18,302 nt of DNA from CAYZQE01 sp964480635 (GTDB taxonomy: Bacteria; Pseudomonadota; Gammaproteobacteria; GCA-001735895): contig CAYZQE010000049.1 in NCBI GenBank assembly GCA_964480635.1, forward strand, positions 1-18,302, in the 5' to 3' direction. The notes under the pieces are model-generated. The model searched no databases and was not told the DNA's origin. It saw only the letters and a list, made by a program, of their open reading frames with translations. Both the position numbers and the translations under genes were made by a program. Every line of letters starts with the position of its first letter. Positions within the stretch are counted from its first letter, which is position 1. This document shows, in pieces, positions 6,684-14,460 of the stretch.

Positions 6684-8942
6684 TTAAATAATTTTAATCG
6701 GTGCATCCGCATCCGATAAAGCCGATATCTCTCCAATAATAACCGCATGAGCATAGCCATCAGCTTTTAAGCCTTTAATGCAGTCATCAACTTGGTCGGC
6801 AGGCACGCCTGCAATTAAGCCGCCTGCTGTTTGAGGGTCAAACAGTAAAGGGAAGGCGGGGTGTTTTGAAGCGCTTTCAATATTTTGAATGCCACGGCGT
6901 AAGCGTAAATTTTGCGGTTGTAATGACGACAAAATACCTGCTGCCACGGTATTTAAAGCACCGTCTAATAAAGGTAAAGCATCGATAAATAAGGTGGCAT
7001 CAACTTTTGATGCTTTGGTCATTTCAATTAAATGTCCAATTAAGCCAAAACCCGTTAAGTCGGTGCAAGCGGTGGCATTAAAACGCTGTAAACACTGCGC
7101 ACCTTTTTGATTGGTTACAAGCATTGATTGAATAGCCGCATCTATCCATCGGCCTTTGGCTTTCATTCGCATATCGGCTGCAAATAAGGTGCCTGTGCCA
7201 ATGGGTTTAGTCAGAATAAGCTTATCACCGGGCTGTAAGCCGCTTTTTCGCCATACTTTAGTGGGGTCGATAATGCCGTTTACATTTAAGCCAAAAGCAA
7301 GTTCAGCGCCTTCGCTTGAATGGCCGCCAGCAAGTACAGCACCACTGGGCTCTATAATGCTTAAAGCGCCCGCTAATAAATCATATAACGTTTCTTCAAC
7401 GACTTTTTCACGGCCATAAGGCACGGTGGCAATAGCCAGAACTGACTGCGCTTCTGCACCCATTGCAAACACATCGCCTAGCGCATGATTGGCGGCTATT
7501 GCGCCAAACGTGTAGGTATCATCTATAAACGCGCGAAAATAATCGACACTTTGAACCATGACCTTACCTTCGGGAACAGCCAGCATGGCGCAATCATCAG
7601 GCGCATCGCGACCAATTAAGACATCATCACGCGTGGTCACCGGTAAGCGTGCCATAACGCGTGATAAAACAGTTGCGCCCACTTTTGCACCGCAACCACC
7701 ACAACGCATAGCAAGCGTTGACAGTTCTTTTATAGCGGCTGCATCGGCTATACCCGTGGCGAGTCGTGGGGTTTTTTCTTCAGGCATTTCTGGTAAGTTA
7801 TTAAACTTATCCATAAACTGTTGATCTATCCAGTTTTTAATTTTCCATAACCAAGCGGCTTCGTAAGACCAAGAACCACGAGAGGCGACGGCGTATTTAT
7901 CACCCGTGCTGACTAAGCCTAAAAAGTTTTTTTGAGGTTGGTAAGCTTTAAATGAGTGTTGTGTCGCAGCCGCTTTTAAATTGTGTTTTAAAATAGGCCC
8001 TTGGCGCACGGCAAACACCCCAGACTTTGGTCTTGCGTCGGGTAAGGATGCAATATCACCCGCAGCAAACACGTGTTGGTGAGAAGTTGATTGTAAGTAT
8101 TTATTGACCTTAATAAAGCCATTATCATCAACCTCTAGGCCAGACTCTTTGGGCCATTGCGCGGCGGCGGCTGTGGTGACCCAAATAACACCATCCGCAG
8201 CAATGGTTTCATTGTTGGCGGTTAATACGTGTTCGGGCTTCACTTCGGTAACAGAGCATTGGGTTTTTACCAAGATGCCGCGCTGTTTAAAAACTGATTC
8301 AAAACGTTTTTTTACGCCAGAATTATGTCCGTGCATAATGCCATCGCTTTCGGTGAGAAGCGTTATATGCAAGCGTTCAGGATTGTCACCAGCTTGTGAC
8401 AATAAACTTTTTAATTTGTGCTGAGTGGCTAAGGCTAATTCAACCCCCCCTGCACCACCACCCACAATAACAAGGTTAAAGTCACCTTGGCTGGCGAGCG
8501 CCTTATCTTGTAAGGCTTGCCACTTAACTAAAAAGTTATCAATGGGCTTGGCGGCAATGGCAAATTCTTCGACACCTGGAATGTTAATGCTGTTGGGTCG
8601 AGAGCCAATATTAATAGACACTAAGTCAAAATTAACAGTCGGTCTATCGGGTAATATAACGAGGTTGTTTTTGAAATCAATGCTGTCTACTTCGCTATGA
8701 TACAAGCGTGCCCCAGCAAATCGAGCTAAAGGCCCTAGGTCAATATGGCATTCATCATAACCATAATGGCCTGCGATAAAACCGGGCAACATGCCTGAAT
8801 AGGGTGTGTGAATATCGCGGGTAATGAGGGTGATGCGTAAGCCCGGTACGGGGTTCATGGCGAGTTTGCGTAAGACAATGACATGGGCGTGTCCGCCACC
8901 AATTAAAACAAGGTCTTTTGCGACAGGAGTTTTTGCTTGCAT
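6684..8942 (-). CDS. selD: FAD oxidoreductase-selenophosphate synthetase fusion (SelD/SenC)
   Basis: Two enzymes in one chain of 752 residues. Residues 1-375 form an NDH-2-like pyridine nucleotide-disulfide oxidoreductase: FAD-binding GGGHAH (15-20), NAD(P)-binding GGGAGGVE (161-168) and AAGDIA (293-298). Residues 405-752 form selenide, water dikinase, making selenophosphate from selenide and ATP. The catalytic loop CGGCGAK has Cys417 and Lys420 matching Cys17/Lys20 of E. coli; Mg-ATP residues follow at Asp449-450, Asp467, Asp490 and TDLTGFG (627-633), with DPQTAGG near the end. The active site uses Cys, not selenocysteine. Fusions of this kind are known from other bacteria and some algae; the oxidoreductase substrate is unsettled, but reduction of an oxidised selenium species to selenide is an attractive idea. 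The start overlaps the egtD stop by one base (TAATG), so translation is coupled. With SenA and SenB nearby it probably serves as SenC in selenoneine synthesis; no selA, selB or selU is in view. Confidence 0.93.
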   Translation of the reverse strand: MQAKTPVAKDLVLIGGGHAHVIVLRKLAMNPVPGLRITLITRDIHTPYSGMLPGFIAGHYGYDECHIDLGPLARFAGARLYHSEVDSIDFKNNLVILPDRPTVNFDLVSINIGSRPNSINIPGVEEFAIAAKPIDNFLVKWQALQDKALASQGDFNLVIVGGGAGGVELALATQHKLKSLLSQAGDNPERLHITLLTESDGIMHGHNSGVKKRFESVFKQRGILVKTQCSVTEVKPEHVLTANNETIAADGVIWVTTAAAAQWPKESGLEVDDNGFIKVNKYLQSTSHQHVFAAGDIASLPDARPKSGVFAVRQGPILKHNLKAAATQHSFKAYQPQKNFLGLVSTGDKYAVASRGSWSYEAAWLWKIKNWIDQQFMDKFNNLPEMPEEKTPRLATGIADAAAIKELSTLAMRCGGCGAKVGATVLSRVMARLPVTTRDDVLIGRDAPDDCAMLAVPEGKVMVQSVDYFRAFIDDTYTFGAIAANHALGDVFAMGAEAQSVLAIATVPYGREKVVEETLYDLLAGALSIIEPSGAVLAGGHSSEGAELAFGLNVNGIIDPTKVWRKSGLQPGDKLILTKPIGTGTLFAADMRMKAKGRWIDAAIQSMLVTNQKGAQCLQRFNATACTDLTGFGLIGHLIEMTKASKVDATLFIDALPLLDGALNTVAAGILSSLQPQNLRLRRGIQNIESASKHPAFPLLFDPQTAGGLIAGVPADQVDDCIKGLKADGYAHAVIIGEISALSDADAPIKII

Positions 8943-9898
8943 TATAAAGCCGCCTTAAATAAATGAACGCTAAATAGCGATTGTTCGTCGAGCCAAACAT
9001 TTTCAGAGCTAAAACCTGATTTGGCAGCTAAGGTTTTAAAGTCATCCACACTGTATTTGTATGAGTTTTCGGTGTGAATGGTTTCATTTGTAATAAAGTG
9101 ATAGCGCTGTCCTAAAATGGTAACGCTTTGGTTGCAGCAGCTGATAAGGTGCATTTCAATGCGCCCAAGTTCTTCGTTATAAAGCGCTTTGTGCTGCCAT
9201 TGATCGAGTTCGAAATTGGCCTCTAATTCGGTGTTAATTCGGCTGAGTACATTTAAGTTAAATTGTGCTGTCACGCCTAAGGCATCATCGTAGGCGGCTT
9301 CTAAAATGGCTTTGTCTTTTTTTAGGTCTACGCCAATTAAAAAATAACCCTGATCACCAACCAATTGTGCAATTGAGTTTAAAAAGGCATGGGCCTCTGA
9401 CGGGGTGAAATTGCCAATACTAGAGCCAGGAAAAAAAACAACTCGAGTGCCTTCGGGTGCTGAGTCTGGTACCCGCATTTGGCGCGTAAAATCGGTGCAG
9501 ACGGCATGAATTTCTAAATGCGGATAATGTTTGGCTAAGTCTTCTGAGGCCACTTTTAAATGCTGTGACGAAATATCTATAGGCACATAAGCCTTAGGCT
9601 TTAAGCCATCCAGTAAAATATGTATTTTGGTGCAACTGCCGCCACCGGGCTCGACTAACACGCTGCCAGTGCCGATTTTTTGAGCAATAGCATCAGCATA
9701 TTTTTTTAATATGCCTATTTCAGTTCGTGTTGGATAATATTCGCTTAATTGGGTAATTTGGTCGAATAATTTAGAGCCAATCGCATCATAAAAATATTTG
9801 GGGGGAATGGATGCTGGTTTTTCGCCTAAGCCATCAGCAACGTCCACGGCAAAGTTTGATTCACTGGGTTTTAAATCTAAAAAAGTAGTTTGACTCAT
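8942..9898 (-). CDS. egtD: L-histidine N-alpha-methyltransferase EgtD
   Basis: EgtD trimethylates the amino group of histidine with three SAM to give hercynine, the shared precursor of ergothioneine and selenoneine. The 318-residue chain shows the family opening PKYFYDAIGSKLFDQI (33-48) and LSEYYPTRTE (51-60), the SAM loop EPGGGSCTK (83-91), FFPGSSIGNF (155-164) with the substrate-binding Asn, and NETIHTENSYKYS near 271-283. There Glu277 and Ser279 match the imidazole-binding Glu and Ser of the mycobacterial enzyme. It is cytosolic. The start is ATG 9898, preceded by GAGAGGGG as a probable ribosome-binding site. It follows the SenA gene by 60 bases, with a small CCCC/GGGG stem in the gap, and its stop overlaps the selD start. 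The identity is firm, and placement between senA and selD supports use of its hercynine for selenoneine. Confidence 0.95.
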   Translation of the reverse strand: MSQTTFLDLKPSESNFAVDVADGLGEKPASIPPKYFYDAIGSKLFDQITQLSEYYPTRTEIGILKKYADAIAQKIGTGSVLVEPGGGSCTKIHILLDGLKPKAYVPIDISSQHLKVASEDLAKHYPHLEIHAVCTDFTRQMRVPDSAPEGTRVVFFPGSSIGNFTPSEAHAFLNSIAQLVGDQGYFLIGVDLKKDKAILEAAYDDALGVTAQFNLNVLSRINTELEANFELDQWQHKALYNEELGRIEMHLISCCNQSVTILGQRYHFITNETIHTENSYKYSVDDFKTLAAKSGFSSENVWLDEQSLFSVHLFKAAL

Positions 9899-9958
9899 AT
9901 TAATTTAACCCCTCTCTTGTTGGGGAAAGGGACGTTATGCATCATTATTTTCATCTGG

Positions 9959-11266
9959 TTATAAGGCACAGGTTCTAAAGCCTGCGAAAACATCATTTCT
10001 ATCGGCGCCATAATAGGTGCGCCATGTGTTACGAATCATACGGCCTCTGGTTGTCCACGCGCCTCCGCGTAACACTTTGGTGCTGTTAAACAAGGGTTGC
10101 GAATAATCTTCATACATATCGGCTTTAAAGTCAGGGTATGGTTTAAAAGTGTCTTGCGTCCATTCCCACACGTTACCAATCATTTGTCGGCAGCCAAAAG
10201 CACTGTCACCCGCCGCATGAGCCGAAACATCGTTTGTGCCTAATGCATAACCGTCTAAGTTAGCATGTTGTGCTGTAGGCTCGCTATTGCCCCAAGGGAA
10301 ATAGCGTTTCGTTTGGCTTAGAGCGGTACCTTCGGCATTTGGTTCAGCGGCGGCGGCGGCTTCCCATTCAGCTTCTGTTGGTAAACGTCTTTTTGCCCAC
10401 TGACAAAAGGCCTGAGCTTCGTACCAACTGACATGAATCAGCGCTGCGGTTAATGGTAATGCCTGCCATTGATCAAATTCTTTATGTTGCCATTGTTGGT
10501 TTTCTAAACGCCAATAAACAGGTTGATTTAATTGCTGCTGTTGTTTCCATTGCCAGCCATCGTTAGACCAAAATTGCTCAGTGTTGTAACCATCAGCCAT
10601 AACAAAAGCCAAATATTGTTGATTGCTAACAGCCGTTTTGCTTATCGCAAAAGGCTTGATGGTGACTTGATGAGCCCACTTTTCGTTATCAAATACAAAG
10701 CCGTCATCGGTACTTGCGCCAAGCATAAATTCACCACCGGGAATTAAGGCATCTCCGTGCAAGGTATCGGCATCTAAAATTCGAGTCATATTATGTTCAA
10801 AATTAGGGGTAGGGAAGTGATGCGTCTGGCGAGTATAGGTATAGGCCTCTGTATGCATGTCTTCATGAAAGACCGCATATTGCGCTAAATACACAAGTTG
10901 CTCATCCGACTGAGTCTTTAAGCCTTTAATAACTCGGTTCAAAACCGTTTGCATATACGTTAAGGTTTCATCAATGCTTGGTAATGGTAAATCCCAGCGC
11001 TCATTATGGGCAATGTTAATGGAATCGAATAAGGCGTCAGAATCGCTTCGAATGGCTTTTTGCTTTAAATGATGGCGTAAAATCCAAAATTCATAAAAAT
11101 ACGCAGCATGCCCAATTTCCCAGCGTAGGGGGTTAACAGTGGCTAGTTTTGGCCCCATAAGTTGTTTGGCATCTAAACCCTGCAACAGCTGTAATGTGCG
11201 TTTACTAACATCTTTGGCTTGTTCGGCAATGATGTGGGGCTCTAGTTTTCGGAAGGTTTTACTCAT
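9959..11266 (-). CDS. senA: EgtB-family selenoneine synthase (probable SenA)
   Basis: A 435-residue non-haem iron enzyme with an N-terminal DinB-like helical bundle and a C-terminal SUMF1/formylglycine-type domain. The three iron ligands of the EgtB family are present with family spacing: His53 in WEIGHAAYFYEF, and His134 and His138 in FHEDMHTEAYTYTRQT. The C-terminal domain has LPTEAEWEAAAA, GNVWEWTQDTF and RGGAWTTRGR...FAGFRT. Classical EgtB joins hercynine to gamma-glutamylcysteine and usually reads HHEQQHQELL at the second site; the EDMHTEA..YTRQT variant is what I associate with SenA, which joins hercynine to a selenosugar. Context supports SenA: egtD and selD follow in the same unit, SenB is coded 2 kb away, and egtA, egtC and egtE are absent. 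It is the first gene of the unit. No strong Shine-Dalgarno is seen; TATAAG lies two bases ahead of ATG. EgtB family sure; SenA versus EgtB probable. Confidence 0.85.
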   Translation of the reverse strand: MSKTFRKLEPHIIAEQAKDVSKRTLQLLQGLDAKQLMGPKLATVNPLRWEIGHAAYFYEFWILRHHLKQKAIRSDSDALFDSINIAHNERWDLPLPSIDETLTYMQTVLNRVIKGLKTQSDEQLVYLAQYAVFHEDMHTEAYTYTRQTHHFPTPNFEHNMTRILDADTLHGDALIPGGEFMLGASTDDGFVFDNEKWAHQVTIKPFAISKTAVSNQQYLAFVMADGYNTEQFWSNDGWQWKQQQQLNQPVYWRLENQQWQHKEFDQWQALPLTAALIHVSWYEAQAFCQWAKRRLPTEAEWEAAAAAEPNAEGTALSQTKRYFPWGNSEPTAQHANLDGYALGTNDVSAHAAGDSAFGCRQMIGNVWEWTQDTFKPYPDFKADMYEDYSQPLFNSTKVLRGGAWTTRGRMIRNTWRTYYGADRNDVFAGFRTCAL

Positions 11267-11317
11267 TGCTTATAGTGTATAGATTTTAGTCAGTCAGTGC
11301 ATTTAAGAAAATACAAA

Positions 11318-11338
11318 AGGCATTAAAATAAAATGCCT
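11318..11338. repeat. Perfect 7-bp hairpin upstream of senA
   Basis: AGGCATT (11318-11324) pairs with AATGCCT (11332-11338) around an A+T loop. It lies 52 bases upstream of the senA start in the space shared with vapBC. It could be a weak terminator shielding senA or a regulatory site. T-runs are weak on both strands, so terminator function is doubtful. Confidence 0.4.
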
Positions 11339-11480
11339 ATGAATGTAAATTATGTTTCACGAAGATCGTGTTATTAGCACGCTGATGCAGCAATTGATTG
11401 AATGTACCTTCTCCATCTAGGAGGTGGAGACAAAAAAACAAGTTAAAAGCCGATGGTTTATATAGCAGCCAATTAGCTCC

Positions 11481-11519
11481 TTGAAGTGTTATGCATAATA
11501 AACTAACATTGTATGCATA
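11481..11519 (+). promoter_or_regulatory. vapBC promoter with paired palindromic operators
   Basis: TTGAAG (11481-11486), a 17-base spacer and TAACAT (11504-11509) make a plausible sigma-70 promoter. The palindrome TATGCATA occurs twice, at 11490-11497 in the spacer and at 11512-11519 just after the -10, with centres 22 bases (two helical turns) apart. That is the expected layout for binding of a VapB/VapBC complex that represses its own operon. Confidence 0.65.
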
Positions 11520-11536
11520 GCAAAGAGATATAGAAT

Positions 11537-11731
11537 ATGAGAACAACATTAGATTTACCAGAAGACTTAATGTCAGAAGCAATGAAATTATCTCATTCAA
11601 GAACCAAAACGGGTGTTATTGTCCTTGCTTTAAAAGAGTTGATTAGAAAGTCAAAGATTGCTGATTTAAAGAAGTTTAAAGGAAAAATAAATTTAGATCT
11701 TGATCTAGATATAATAAGAGAAAGGCCTTAA
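11537..11731 (+). CDS. vapB: VapB-type antitoxin
   Basis: This 64-residue protein opens with MRTTLDLPEDLMSEAMKLSH, the short beta strand and helix of the ribbon-helix-helix DNA-binding fold of VapB antitoxins. TKTGVIVLALKELIRK then forms the second helix, and the acidic, flexible tail INLDLDLDIIRERP is the part that normally wraps the toxin and blocks its active site. It should bind the two TATGCATA palindromes upstream and repress the operon together with VapC. AAGAGA lies about nine bases ahead of the ATG. The stop TAA is followed at once by the vapC start, so the two are translationally coupled. Base composition is visibly A+T-richer than in the sen genes on either side, which fits a recently acquired module. 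Confidence 0.9.
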   Translation: MRTTLDLPEDLMSEAMKLSHSRTKTGVIVLALKELIRKSKIADLKKFKGKINLDLDLDIIRERP

Positions 11732-12109
11732 ATGTCAGTATTAGTCGATTCATCCATATGGATTGATTATTTTAAAGGAGGAGATAAATCGTCTAAATTA
11801 GATGATTTAATTAACGATAATTCTATAGTAACAAATGACCTAATACTTGCAGAACTAATACCCTTTCTAAAATTTAAGAAACAGCTAAAGGTAGTAGAGC
11901 TATTAAAAGAAATAAAATGTTTGCCTTTACTTATTGACTGGGAAGAAATAACTAACATTCAACTCAAGTGTTTAAAAAATGGTTCAAATGGCATAGGGAT
12001 ACCAGATTTAATAATTGCTCAAAATGCTAAAGACAATAATTGCAAAATCTATACGCTTGATAAGCATTTTGGATTAATAAACCGAGTTACAAAGGTGTTG
12101 CTATTTTAA
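11732..12109 (+). CDS. vapC: VapC-type PIN-domain ribonuclease toxin
   Basis: A 125-residue PIN-domain protein, the usual length for VapC toxins, which are Mg-dependent endoribonucleases cutting tRNA or rRNA when free of antitoxin. The acidic active-site set is complete: Asp6 in VLVDSSIWIDYF, Glu41 in LAELIP, Asp92 in GIGIPDLIIAQNA and Asp110 in IYTLDKHF. The GIPDLIIAQNA and TLDKHF motifs place it clearly in the VapC group. The ATG directly abuts the vapB stop. The pair sits between the two divergent arms of the selenoneine locus, and it is A+T-rich. The RNA target cannot be told from sequence. The following 251 bases (12110-12360) hold no gene that I can see, only scattered A+T-rich inverted repeats and, presumably, the promoter of the next gene. 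Confidence 0.92.
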   Translation: MSVLVDSSIWIDYFKGGDKSSKLDDLINDNSIVTNDLILAELIPFLKFKKQLKVVELLKEIKCLPLLIDWEEITNIQLKCLKNGSNGIGIPDLIIAQNAKDNNCKIYTLDKHFGLINRVTKVLLF

Positions 12110-12360
12110 AAACCAAGCTAACAAATTCAAATTGACATGGAACGAATTAAGCAACTCCAGTACGTCACGTCACTTAATTTTCCTATTAATTTGGGTCGTT
12201 GGGTACGCTTCTTACTAGTTAAATAGAATTAAGTACCAAAACCAATTAAACCTATCCTTATTGATTCTGCAAACTACACTGATGTCATATTATTTATGCA
12301 GATAAATGTCCGTCAAAAATTACTTAAAAAAAATCTAAAGCTAGCCATAGATAAATCTAT

Positions 12361-13416
12361 ATGAAATTTGAGTGTTACAGTCACTGGGCGCAACTACCGG
12401 CAAGCGTAGATGCATTATTTGAGCATTGCAGCCATGACAGCATGTTCTTAAGTCGCGAATGGTTCGAAACACTTTATGACACCACTTTTGATGAAAATCA
12501 GTCACTTTTACTTGCTTGCGTAGTCGATAAAAACAGTGTGTTAACGTTACTTCCATTGGTTGGAGCTAATGAGAACTTAGATTCATTCAGCCATCGCTAT
12601 ACGGCTTTGTATAGTCTATTACTCGCAGAAGATAAAAAGGATGATGCGCTCAACTGTCTGGTTAAGGGCTTGAGTCAAATGTCTATTAATTCTTTATCGC
12701 TTAGCCCTATTGGCGAAGATGTCATCACCATGCAGCGGTTTAAAAAAGTTTTAGAAGCCTCTGGTTATGAATGTCACCAAAAATTCTTTTTTTATAACTG
12801 GATTCATCGTGTACAGAAGCTGTCATTCGATGAATATTTAGCTGGCAGGCCTTCTCAATTGCGTCATACGATTAAGCGAAAGCAACGAAAGTTGGCGCGC
12901 GAGCATGAATACAGTATAAAGTTGTTCAAAGGCGAAGAAGTGAAACAAGGCTTAATTGATTATCACACGGCCTATTCGGCTAGTTGGAAAGCGCATGAAC
13001 AGTATTTAACCTTGCTAGATGCCATCGCTATTAATTTAGCCGTGCCAGATTGGACAAGGCTGGCAATTTTAACCATTGACGGGAAAGCGGCAGCTTCTCA
13101 GCTTTGGTTTGTAGTCCATGGTAAAGCTAGTATATTTAGGCTTGCGTATGACGAGGAGTGGAAACGTTATTCTCCCGGCTCTATTCTTACGGCATACTTA
13201 ATGCAGTATGTGATTGATGTCGATAAGGTTGAAGAGATAGACTTTCTCACTGGGAATGAAGCTTACAAACAAGATTGGATGACTGAGCGCAGGCAGCGAT
13301 TTAGGGTAGTGTTTATAAGGCAAGATCAGCCTCAGAATAAAGGGCGATTTGGTTTATTGGTGAATAGGCTCAAAACTTTAATTTATAAGCGATTCAATAA
13401 ACAGAAAAATAATTAA
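12361..13416 (+). CDS. GNAT-type acetyltransferase, BioF2/CelD-like, paired with senB
   Basis: A 351-residue cytosolic protein with the two-lobed layout of the BioF2-like (Acetyltransf_6) GNAT superfamily. A less conserved first half (MFLSREWFETLY at 28-39) is followed by RPSQLRHTIKRKQRKLARE (163-181) and then the acetyl-CoA-fold strands LAILTIDGKAAASQLWFVVHGKASIFRLAYDEEW, with PGSILTAYLMQYVIDV and IDFLTGNEAYKQDW. The C-terminus is strongly basic. Members are known or suspected to acylate amino sugars, aminoacyl groups or polysaccharides. The substrate here is unknown. It lies 14 bases upstream of senB on the same strand, so both are almost certainly on one transcript, which suggests a substrate linked to the selenosugar or to selenoneine. 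ATG 12361 has no clear Shine-Dalgarno. Family call good, role open. Confidence 0.8.
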   Translation: MKFECYSHWAQLPASVDALFEHCSHDSMFLSREWFETLYDTTFDENQSLLLACVVDKNSVLTLLPLVGANENLDSFSHRYTALYSLLLAEDKKDDALNCLVKGLSQMSINSLSLSPIGEDVITMQRFKKVLEASGYECHQKFFFYNWIHRVQKLSFDEYLAGRPSQLRHTIKRKQRKLAREHEYSIKLFKGEEVKQGLIDYHTAYSASWKAHEQYLTLLDAIAINLAVPDWTRLAILTIDGKAAASQLWFVVHGKASIFRLAYDEEWKRYSPGSILTAYLMQYVIDVDKVEEIDFLTGNEAYKQDWMTERRQRFRVVFIRQDQPQNKGRFGLLVNRLKTLIYKRFNKQKNN

Positions 13417-13430
13417 CGGTAACTGATTAA

Positions 13431-14378
13431 GTGCAAATTTTAATGATAACCCCTGCACCGCCTCGTTCACGGGCAGGTAATCGAGCAACAGCAATGCGTT
13501 GGGCGGGGCTATTACGAAATTTAGGCCATAAGGTTAACGTCATTACTGAATATACCGGTCAATCTGCTGATGTCTTTATAGCATTGCATGCATGGCGCAG
13601 TGCAGAAGCCGTACAGCAATTTAAATCTAAATATCCTAACGTGCCCATTATTGTCGCTATAACGGGTACAGATGCTTATCGTTTTATTCAGAGTCACCCT
13701 AAAGAAACGATGCAATCTATAATAACAGCCGACTATTTAGTTGGGTTACATGACTTAATCAGCAATGTGTTGCCGTTAGAGCAGCGCTATAAAATGCATG
13801 TTATTAAACAGTCGGCGCAAACAGTATCACAACGTAAGCCTTATAAACGTTTTTTTCATGTGGCGGTTATGGGGCATTTACGCGATGAAAAAGACCCTAT
13901 GCGCCCTGCCTTAGCAGTGAGGAATTTACCAAAAAGCAGTAAAATTCAGGTGCACCATTATGGCAAAGCACATAGCCCAAAGTGGGCGGCGTTAGCCGAA
14001 AATGAAATGGCTATTAATGCGCGATATACATGGCATGGTGAAATAGCGCACCATAAAATTAGACAAGTGTACCAACGTTCTAATTGCTTGGTGCTGCCCT
14101 CACGTATGGAAGGAGGTGCCAATGTGATCTCTGAAGCCATTGTTGCTGGGTTGCCAATTGTGGCTTCTGATATAGAAGGTTCGGTGGGTCTGCTTGGGCA
14201 AGACTATAAGGCTTATTACCCTGTTGAAGATGAGCATGCGCTACAAAATTTATTATTAAAAATGGAGTCAAATGAACTGTTTTATCAGCAGATAGAGCAA
14301 TCATGCATAGCAAAAAAGTCACAATTTACGCGCCAAAAAGAACAACAAGGTTGGCAGGCTTTATTAAAAATACTGTGA
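13431..14378 (+). CDS. senB: Selenosugar synthase SenB (TIGR04348-type glycosyltransferase)
   Basis: A 315-residue GT-B fold protein of the GT4 type. The N-terminus (V)QILMITPAPPRSRAGNRAT, the ALHAWRSAEAV and AITGTDAYRF segments, and the C-terminal core SRMEGGANVISEAIVAGLP followed by EGSVGLLG match, from memory, the family now known as SenB. It carries the E-x7-E pair (Glu227/Glu235) of GT4 nucleotide-sugar enzymes. SenB is reported to form a C-Se bond between selenophosphate and a UDP-sugar, giving a selenosugar. The start is GTG 13431, since the family motif begins within ten residues of it and an ATG at 13443 would cut into that motif. It is cytosolic and follows the acetyltransferase gene by 14 bases. 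With the SelD and SenA genes on the opposite arm it completes a SenABC set. Confidence 0.88.
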   Translation: MQILMITPAPPRSRAGNRATAMRWAGLLRNLGHKVNVITEYTGQSADVFIALHAWRSAEAVQQFKSKYPNVPIIVAITGTDAYRFIQSHPKETMQSIITADYLVGLHDLISNVLPLEQRYKMHVIKQSAQTVSQRKPYKRFFHVAVMGHLRDEKDPMRPALAVRNLPKSSKIQVHHYGKAHSPKWAALAENEMAINARYTWHGEIAHHKIRQVYQRSNCLVLPSRMEGGANVISEAIVAGLPIVASDIEGSVGLLGQDYKAYYPVEDEHALQNLLLKMESNELFYQQIEQSCIAKKSQFTRQKEQQGWQALLKIL

Positions 14379-14413
14379 AAATAGAGGTCTAGGGCTATGT
14401 TTAAAGATAAATT

Positions 14414-14442
14414 TTGCTAAACTTCACACATTCATTTAAAAC
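14414..14442 (+). promoter_or_regulatory. Candidate sigma-70 promoter for rubredoxin
   Basis: TTGCTA (14414-14419), a 17-base spacer and TAAAAC (14437-14442) match the -35/-10 consensus at four of six positions each. This would start transcription just ahead of the AAAGG ribosome-binding site of the rubredoxin gene. Weak call. Confidence 0.3.
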
Positions 14443-14460
14443 TCTTTAAAGGTAATCAGT

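Noticed and set aside
6684..6760. Longer N-terminus for the nitronate monooxygenase starting inside selD
   Set aside because: The added residues are an Arg/Leu/Met-rich shadow of the selD end, and the family N-terminus begins at the ATG at 6670.
9959..11266. OvoA-type (ovothiol) 5-histidylcysteine sulfoxide synthase
   Set aside because: OvoA is much longer, with a C-terminal methyltransferase domain that is absent here, and a separate egtD for hercynine lies next door.
11407..11432. Hairpin TCTCCATC/GGTGGAGA upstream of vapBC as a terminator
   Set aside because: Its A/T run lies on the wrong side for leftward transcripts, and no rightward gene precedes it; the pairing also includes a wobble.
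12113..12204. Integron attC site after vapC, because of GCTAACAA and a GTTGGGT match to the core site
   Set aside because: The left box does not fit RYYYAAC, the two ends are not complementary, the inner arms do not pair, and there is no integrase or second cassette.
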